Shown: one piece after another, positions 59,399 through 64,000 of the stretch
Layout: each line of letters starts with the position of its first letter
Numbering within the stretch: the first letter of the stretch is position 1
DNA from: Amycolatopsis tolypomycina
GTDB lineage: Bacteria > Actinomycetota > Actinomycetes > Mycobacteriales > Pseudonocardiaceae
DNA length: 64,000 nt
NCBI RefSeq assembly: GCF_900105945.1
Contig: NZ_FNSO01000004.1
Location: 3,410,001 to 3,474,000, forward strand
Reading direction: 5' to 3'
Program-made: the position numbers and the translations under genes
Notes under the pieces: model-generated
The model's database searches: none
Seen by the model: only the letters and a program-made list of their open reading frames with translations
Told to the model about the DNA's origin: nothing

Positions 59399-60673
59399 GT
59401 GGACGTCGAAACCGTGGTCGCCGCGGCGTTCCGCGAGGAATGGGGCCAGGTCGTGGCCACGCTCATCCGGGTCACCGGCGACTGGGACCTGGCCGAGGAG
59501 TGCGCCCAGGAAGCCTTCGCGCTGGCGCTGCGCACGTGGCCCCGCGACGGCGTCCCCGACCGGCCCGGCGCGTGGCTGACCACCGCCGCCCGCCACCGCG
59601 CCACCGACCGGCTCCGCCGCGACGCCGTCGGCGCCGCCAAGCTCCGGGAGGCCGCCCGCATGCCCGTCCCCGACCCACCCGAACCCGACGACAGCGGCGT
59701 CACCGACGACCGGCTGCGGCTCATCTTCACCTGCTGCCACCCCGCGCTGGCCACCGAAGCCCAGGTCGCGCTCGCCCTGCGCACCCTCGCCGGCCTCTCC
59801 ACCGCCGAGATCGCCCGCGCGTTCCTCGTCCCCGACGCGACCATGTCCCAGCGGCTCGTGCGGGTGAAGCGCAAGATCCGCCACGCCCGCATCCCCTACC
59901 GCGTCCCGCCCGCGCACCTGCTGCCCGAACGCACCCACGCCGTGCTCGGCGTGCTGTACCTGACGTTCAACGAGGGCTACTCGGCCAGCGCCGGCCCGGA
60001 CCTGCTCCGCCCGGACCTCGCCGCCGAAGCCCTCCGGCTCGCCCGGCTCCTCGCCCGGCTGATGCCCGACGAACCCGAAGCTCTCGGCCTGCTGGCCCTG
60101 CTGCTGCTCCAGCACGCCCGCCGCGCCACCCGCGTCGACGACGACGGCGTCCTCGTGCCCCTCGAAGAGCAGGACCGCACCCGCTGGGACACCGCCGCGA
60201 TCACCGAAGGCACCACGATCCTGGAGACCGCGCTGCGGCGCCGACGTCCCGGCCCGTACCAGATCCAGGCCGCCATCGCCGCCTGCCACGCCACCGCCGC
60301 CCGCGCCGCCGACACCGACTGGCCGCAGATCGCCGGCCTCTACGACCAGCTGCGCAAGCACGTCCCCAGCGCCGTCGTCGAACTCAACCGCGCCATCGCG
60401 ATCGGCATGGCCGAGGGCCCGGCAGCCGGGCTCGCCCTCCTCGACGCCCTGCCGCTGCCGGGCTACCACCTGCTCGCCGCCACCCGCGCCGACTTCCTCC
60501 GCCGCCTCGGCCGCCACGCCGACGCCGCCCACTGGTACGCCCAGGCCCGCGACCTCGCCGGCACCGAAGCCGAACGCCGCTACCTCACGCGAAGAATTTC
60601 GGAACTGGTGTCGGTCCCGGACGCCGCCGTTCGTCGGGCGGGTGAAGCCCGACCACCGGAGGAAACCCCATGA
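59399..60673 (+). CDS. ECF42-type RNA polymerase sigma factor
   Basis: The protein has 424 residues. Region 2 (AAFREEWGQVVATLIRVTGD, DLAEECAQEAFALAL, about 8-45) and region 4 (LRLIFTCCHPALATEAQVALALRTL, then GLSTAEIARAFLVPDATMSQRL, about 105-165) are those of an ECF sigma factor. The C-terminal 220 residues are a helical, TPR-like extension (LTFNEGYSASAGPDLLRPDL, LYDQLRKHVPSAVVELNRAIAIG) typical of the ECF42 group, which lacks an anti-sigma factor and is linked to DGPF/YCII proteins; one follows at 61409. GGAAGGAG precedes the GTG, and the stop overlaps the hydrolase start (ATGA). Confidence 0.93.
   Translation: MDVETVVAAAFREEWGQVVATLIRVTGDWDLAEECAQEAFALALRTWPRDGVPDRPGAWLTTAARHRATDRLRRDAVGAAKLREAARMPVPDPPEPDDSGVTDDRLRLIFTCCHPALATEAQVALALRTLAGLSTAEIARAFLVPDATMSQRLVRVKRKIRHARIPYRVPPAHLLPERTHAVLGVLYLTFNEGYSASAGPDLLRPDLAAEALRLARLLARLMPDEPEALGLLALLLLQHARRATRVDDDGVLVPLEEQDRTRWDTAAITEGTTILETALRRRRPGPYQIQAAIAACHATAARAADTDWPQIAGLYDQLRKHVPSAVVELNRAIAIGMAEGPAAGLALLDALPLPGYHLLAATRADFLRRLGRHADAAHWYAQARDLAGTEAERRYLTRRISELVSVPDAAVRRAGEARPPEETP
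60609..60638 (+). promoter_or_regulatory. ECF42-type promoter before the second hydrolase
   Basis: TGTCGG, 17 bases and CGTCGGG at the 3' end of the sigma gene, 32 bases before the hydrolase ATG. It shares a 19-base run (CCGTTCGTCGGGCGGGTGA) with the sigma factor's own promoter. Confidence 0.65.
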
Positions 60674-61407
60674 CCACCCTCGCCCACGACGTCCACGGCA
60701 CCGGCCCGGCGCTGCTGCTGGTCCCCGGCGGCCCCGCCGACGCCCAGGTGTTCACCCACATCCGGCCGCTGCTGGCCGAAGACCACACCGTCGTCACCTA
60801 CGACCCGCGCGGCCTGTCCCGCAACGCCCTCGACGGCGCCCCGGGCCCGGATGTCCTCCGCGACCACGCCGAGGACGTGCACCGGCTGCTCGCCGAAACC
60901 GGCCCCGCCGACGTCTTCGCCAGCAGCGGCGGCGCGATCACCCTGCTCGAACACCTCCGCCACCACGCCGCCGACGTCCGCACCGTCGTCCTGCACGAAC
61001 CGCCGGTCACCCGGTACCTGCCCGCACTCGGCGGACCCGACCTCCCCACCCTGTTCCGCGAAGAAGGTCTCGCCGCCGCCTTCGCCGCGTTCATGAAGAT
61101 CGTCGGCGTCGATCCCGCCCCGCCGCTCGACCCGCGCGCGGAAGGCAACTTCGCCTACTTCTTCGGCCACCTCATGCCCGCGACCGGCGCCTACGAGCCC
61201 GACCTCGACGCACTCCGGGCGACGCCGGCCCGGCTGGTGGTCGCCGTCGGCGAAGAGTCCACCGGGCTGCCGGTCCACCAGGCCGCCCACGGGCTGGCCG
61301 CGGCCCTCGACCTCGGCATCGAGGTGTTCCCCGGCGGTCACGGCGGCTTCGACACCCACGCCGAAGCCTTCGCCGCGCGCCTGCGCGAAGTCCTGAAAGG
61401 ATGCTGA
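60670..61407 (+). CDS. alpha/beta hydrolase in the ECF42 operon
   Basis: 245 residues with the alpha/beta-hydrolase landmarks LLLVPGGPADA, VVTYDPRGLSR, nucleophile elbow ASSGGAITLLEHL near residue 85 (GxSxG with Ser in place of the first Gly), and GGHGGFDTHAEAF near 230 with the likely His. It is the paralogue of the hydrolase at 1565-2362 (shared HEPPVTRYL, GNFAYFFGHL, AARLREVLKG), about 20 residues shorter. CCGGAGGAAA precedes the ATG. It sits between the sigma factor and the DGPF gene and has its own ECF42-type promoter, so it is probably a target of the sigma factor. Substrate unknown. Confidence 0.88.
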   Translation: MTTLAHDVHGTGPALLLVPGGPADAQVFTHIRPLLAEDHTVVTYDPRGLSRNALDGAPGPDVLRDHAEDVHRLLAETGPADVFASSGGAITLLEHLRHHAADVRTVVLHEPPVTRYLPALGGPDLPTLFREEGLAAAFAAFMKIVGVDPAPPLDPRAEGNFAYFFGHLMPATGAYEPDLDALRATPARLVVAVGEESTGLPVHQAAHGLAAALDLGIEVFPGGHGGFDTHAEAFAARLREVLKGC

Positions 61408-61408
61408 C

Positions 61409-61744
61409 ATGCAGTACCTGCTGATGATCTGCGGCGACGAAACCGCCGAAGAACACGCGAACGACGGCTGCGGCGGCTGGAGCGAGGACCTGGAACGCCG
61501 CGGCAAGATCCGCGGCGGCGGTGGCCTGCGCCCGCCCACCGAAGCCACCACGATCCGCGTCCGCGACGGCGAGGTCCTGCTCACCGACGGGCCCTTCACC
61601 GAAGCCAAGGAACAGATCGGCGGCTTCGTCATCCTCGACTGCGCCGACCTCGACGAAGCCCTCGAACTCGCCGCCCGCCACCCCGCCGCGACCTACGGCA
61701 GCATCGAGGTCCGCCCGATGCTCGGACCGGAGGACTTCACCTGA
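61409..61744 (+). CDS. DGPF/YCII-related protein, 111 aa
   Basis: The family signature is TDGPFTEAKEQIGGFVILD (DGPF), with QYLLMICGDE at the N-terminus and YGSIEVRPMLG at the C-terminus, a ferredoxin-like dimeric fold. Genes of this family are the typical partners and targets of ECF42 sigma factors; their biochemical role is unknown. It starts one base after the hydrolase stop with AAAGGA upstream, and the next gene begins at its stop (TGATG). Confidence 0.92.
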   Translation: MQYLLMICGDETAEEHANDGCGGWSEDLERRGKIRGGGGLRPPTEATTIRVRDGEVLLTDGPFTEAKEQIGGFVILDCADLDEALELAARHPAATYGSIEVRPMLGPEDFT

Positions 61745-62229
61745 TGCCCGCCGTCGTCGACCGGCCCGCCCAGCGCTACGTCGCCGAACGCGCCACCCTC
61801 GCCATCCCCGACTTCCCGCGGATCGCCGACCGGCTGCCACCCCTGATCGGCACGCTCACCGCCGGCGGCGTCACCCTGGCCGGAGCCCCGTTCTTCCGCT
61901 ACCGCGTGCTGCACCCGGGCCTGCGGTTCACCGTCGAGGCCGGCGTGCCCATCGACGGCGACCACACCCCGCACGAGCCCGCCTTCCTCGGCGAGCTCCC
62001 GGCGGGCCGGTACGTCCTCGACACCTACGTCGGCGCCCCGGACGGCCTGGCCGCCGCCACCGAAGCCGTCCTCGCCTGGGGTGCCGCCCACGACCTGGAG
62101 TGGGACCGCACCGACGGGGCGGACGGCGAAGCATGGGGCTGCCGCCTGGAAGTCCTGCGCACCGACCCCCGCGAGGTCCCCGACCCCGCGCAGTGGGTCA
62201 CCGACCTGCTCTTCCGCCTCGCGGACTAA
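61744..62229 (+). CDS. GyrI-like effector-binding protein, 161 aa
   Basis: A stand-alone GyrI/AraC-effector-like domain: PAQRYVAERATLAIPDFPRIADRLPPL, FFRYRVLHPGLRFTVEAGVPI, GELPAGRYVLDTYVG. Such proteins bind small hydrophobic molecules or act as inhibitors, as SbmC/GyrI does for gyrase. It is the last gene of the ECF42 operon and overlaps the DGPF stop by one base. It converges with the DUF1772 gene (stops overlap by four bases). Confidence 0.85.
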   Translation: MPAVVDRPAQRYVAERATLAIPDFPRIADRLPPLIGTLTAGGVTLAGAPFFRYRVLHPGLRFTVEAGVPIDGDHTPHEPAFLGELPAGRYVLDTYVGAPDGLAAATEAVLAWGAAHDLEWDRTDGADGEAWGCRLEVLRTDPREVPDPAQWVTDLLFRLAD

Positions 62230-62684
62230 CCCCGCCCGGTGAGCACGGCGCCGACCAGGCAGCCGAACCCCGCCGTGCTCACCAGCGCGCGCAGGACGTT
62301 CCAGCGCACCCACGTCGTCTCGAACGCCGCCCGCACCGCCGCGAAGTCGTCACCGCCGCGCTCCAGGGCGTTGTTCAGCGGGATGTGGACCGCCCCGGTG
62401 AGCAGCACCATCCCCGCCAGGAACGCGAACCCCGCGATCACCCACGGCAACGCCGGCTCGCCCAGGTGCAGGAACACCGCGACCCCGGCCAGCAGCGGCG
62501 CACCCAGGAACGTCAGCATGAACACCGGGTTGACGATGGCGATGTTGATCCCCCGCATGCCCTCGACGAACGTCTTGTCGTCCCCGCGCGCCAGCCCCGG
62601 CATGACCGAGCAGGCGTAGGCGTAGAACAACCCCGCGATCAGACCCGCCGCGACCAGCGCGGCCACCAGAACCACCGTCGACAT
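62226..62684 (-). CDS. DUF1772 membrane protein, 152 aa
   Basis: Four membrane segments (VVLVAALVAAGLIAGLFYAYA, PVFMLTFLGAPLLAGVAVFL, VIAGFAFLAGMVLLTGAV, ALVSTAGFGCLVGAVL) and the conserved VHIPLNNALERG and TTWVRWNVLRA identify the DUF1772 family, related to anthrone-oxygenase-like proteins. AAGGGGAAACC precedes the ATG. It lies 17 bases after the NmrA-like gene on the same strand, and that pair is divergent from an AraC regulator. Function unknown. Confidence 0.9.
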   Translation of the reverse strand: MSTVVLVAALVAAGLIAGLFYAYACSVMPGLARGDDKTFVEGMRGINIAIVNPVFMLTFLGAPLLAGVAVFLHLGEPALPWVIAGFAFLAGMVLLTGAVHIPLNNALERGGDDFAAVRAAFETTWVRWNVLRALVSTAGFGCLVGAVLTGRG

Positions 62685-62701
62685 CGGTTTCCCCTTCCCC
62701 T

Positions 62702-63523
62702 TCACCGCGTCCAGACCCCGGTCGCGGCGGCATCCCGCGCGAAATCGGCGAAATCCGTCGCCGGACGGCCCAGCACCCGCGCCACGTCGGGCGTCACCGA
62801 TGCGTTCCGGCCGTCGAGGACGCGGGCGAACAGCTCGGCCAGCGCACCGACCTCCGCCTCCGGGACACCCTGGCTCGCCGCCGCGGCCGCGAACTCCCCG
62901 GCCGAAACCGGAACATAGCGGACATCCCGCCCGGCGGCGGCCGCAATCTCCGCGGCCGCGTCGGCGAAGCTCAGCAGCCGCGGCCCGGTCAGCTCGTACA
63001 GCTGCCCGGTGTGGCCGGGCTCGGTCAGCGCCTTCACCGCGACGTCGGCGATGTCGCGGACGTCGAGGAACGGCTCCGTCACCGTCCCCGCCGGCAGCAC
63101 GATCTCCCCGGCGCGCACGGCGTCCAGGAGGAAGTGCTCGCTGAAGTTCTGCGCGAACCAGCTGCACCGCAGGATCGTCCAGCCGGTGCCGGCCGCCCGG
63201 ACGATCCCTTCGCAGGCCTCGGCCTCCGCCTCGCCGCGGCCGGACAGCAGCACCAGGTGCCGCACCCCGGCCGCCACCGCGAGCTCGGTGAACGCCCGGA
63301 TGTCACCGGCGGCTTCCGGCACCACCAGATCGGGGTAGTAGGTGAGGTAGACCGCGTCGACGCCGGCGAGCACGTCCGCCCACGTCCCGCGGTCGCCCCA
63401 GGCGAACGGGGGCACCCCGCGCCGCGAGGCGATGCGCACTTTCTCGCCGCGCTCCCGCAGCCGGTCCGCCACCCGGCGCCCGGTCTTGCCGGTGCCGCCC
63501 ACCACCAGGAAGTTCGTTGTCAT
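62702..63523 (-). CDS. NmrA-like NAD(P)-binding protein
   Basis: 273 residues with the atypical short-chain dehydrogenase fold: NFLVVGGTGKTGRRVADRL (nucleotide binding, residues 4-22), ADVLAGVDAVYLTYYPD, AGVRHLVLLSGRG, TILRCSWFAQNFSEHFLLD, PFLDVRDIADVAVKAL. There is no YxxxK catalytic pair, as in NmrA-type proteins, which are redox sensors or quinone/ketone reductases. It starts 82 bases from the divergent AraC regulator and is probably its target, together with the DUF1772 gene. Confidence 0.9.
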   Translation of the reverse strand: MTTNFLVVGGTGKTGRRVADRLRERGEKVRIASRRGVPPFAWGDRGTWADVLAGVDAVYLTYYPDLVVPEAAGDIRAFTELAVAAGVRHLVLLSGRGEAEAEACEGIVRAAGTGWTILRCSWFAQNFSEHFLLDAVRAGEIVLPAGTVTEPFLDVRDIADVAVKALTEPGHTGQLYELTGPRLLSFADAAAEIAAAAGRDVRYVPVSAGEFAAAAASQGVPEAEVGALAELFARVLDGRNASVTPDVARVLGRPATDFADFARDAAATGVWTR

Positions 63524-63605
63524 GCCGGTCAGTCAACCGGCTCCTGGTGAGACTCTCCATGGTTCAGAGCCGCGATGGCATGTTTCAGCGTCTACAGTTT
63601 CCGGT

Positions 63606-64000
63606 ATGGACCCGCTCGCCGCCCTCCTCGACGGTCCCCGCGCCCACGGCGCGTTCCTGCTGCGTTCGGTGCTGACCCCGCCGTGGTCCCTGCGCATCGA
63701 AGACCGGGCGCCGCTGACCGTGGTGGCGGTGGTGCGCGGCGAAGCGTGGATCGTGCCCGACGGCGGCGAAGGCGTCCTGATGGGCGAGGGCGACGTCGCG
63801 ATCACCCGCGGCCCGGAGCCGTACCTGGTCGCCGACCACCCGTCGACCCCGCCGCAGGCCCTCATCCTGCCCGGCCAGGAATGCCGCACCCCCGACGGCG
63901 GGCACCTCACCGCCTACGCCGACCTCGGCGTCCGCACCTGGGGCACCGGCGGCCCGGTCGTGCTGCTCACCGGCACCTACGGCATGGCAGGCGAAATCAG
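63606..64000 (+). CDS. AraC family regulator, N-terminal cupin part (cut by window end)
   Basis: The first 131 codons are present (DPLAALLDGPRAHGAFLLRS, SLRIEDRAPLTVVAVVRGEAW, MGEGDVAITRGPEPYLVAD). This is the cupin-type sensor domain common at the N-terminus of AraC regulators; the DNA-binding domain should follow beyond the end of the window. It is divergent from the NmrA and DUF1772 genes and probably regulates them. Confidence 0.82.
   Translation, partial: MDPLAALLDGPRAHGAFLLRSVLTPPWSLRIEDRAPLTVVAVVRGEAWIVPDGGEGVLMGEGDVAITRGPEPYLVADHPSTPPQALILPGQECRTPDGGHLTAYADLGVRTWGTGGPVVLLTGTYGMAGEI

Noticed and set aside
59360..60645. 19-base direct repeat CCGTTCGTCGGGCGGGTGA as a recombination scar or attachment site
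   Set aside because: The same block recurs, less exactly, before the hydrolase at 2362 with a -35-like box at constant distance, so a promoter explains it better than recombination.
1..64000. tRNA or rRNA genes
   Set aside because: I looked for the conserved TpsiC-arm pattern (GGTTCGAATCC-like) and rRNA segments and saw none that could be supported; a tRNAscan run would settle this.

Overview
This 64 kb window is actinobacterial chromosome. Base composition is strongly GC-rich and most third codon positions are G or C. Many starts are GTG, many genes overlap by four bases (ATGA or GTGA), and several genes look leaderless, with a -10 box 6-7 bases before the start codon. The core genes rbpA, separate adjacent lnt and ppm1, an Rpf-like secreted transglycosylase and a sigmaR-type promoter point to Pseudonocardiaceae, most likely Amycolatopsis. 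The genus is inferred from gene content only.

Layout. 0.1-2.4 kb: an unknown protein, a SUKH (SMI1/KNR4) protein and an alpha/beta hydrolase. 2.4-18.7 kb: a compact biosynthetic cluster. One minus-strand operon encodes a P450, a one-module fully reducing type I polyketide synthase (KS-AT-DH-ER-KR-ACP, no thioesterase), a membrane protein, a Baeyer-Villiger monooxygenase, a second P450, a third P450 broken by a frameshift, and a beta-lactamase-fold esterase/transesterase. Divergent to it are a TetR regulator and an MFS exporter with a palindromic operator. 18.8-26.5 kb: a six-gene plus-strand cassette of two unrecognised proteins, a TPR-CHAT caspase-like protease and three DUF3592-like proteins, two of them membrane proteins. 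It is the best candidate here for an undescribed system.

26.5-41.5 kb: mostly housekeeping genes. These are a KamA-family radical SAM enzyme, a YtcJ-like amidohydrolase, lnt-ppm1 (lipoprotein acylation and polyprenol-phosphate mannose), a PIG-L deacetylase, a DeoR regulator with a NudK-like Nudix hydrolase, rbpA, tdk, a UMF1-type MFS, an Rpf-like protein, a NucA/NucB-like secreted protein, a GDPD, a zinc-ribbon protein and a tyrosine recombinase. 42-50.4 kb: small regulator-plus-enzyme modules (ArsR with SRPBCC proteins, TetR with acyl-CoA dehydrogenase, MerR, a PPOX flavoprotein, TetR with an FAD monooxygenase) and a decayed GNAT/XRE junction.

50.8-57 kb: a SWIM/SNF2 pair and a DrrAB-like ABC exporter with its TetR. 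57-64 kb: a P450 divergent from an unusual long TetR, an ECF42-type sigma factor operon (sigma, hydrolase, DGPF/YCII protein, GyrI-like protein), and NmrA and DUF1772 genes divergent from an AraC regulator cut by the window end.

Two non-coding patterns tie distant parts together. A promoter-like motif, TGTC(G/C)(G/A)-17 bases-CGTC, lies before the ECF42 sigma gene, before both hydrolase paralogues (58 kb apart) and before the PPOX gene, which suggests one ECF42 regulon. A nested palindromic repeat built on GTCATGAA/TTCATGAC occurs three times between genes and twice supplies the stop codon of the gene before it.
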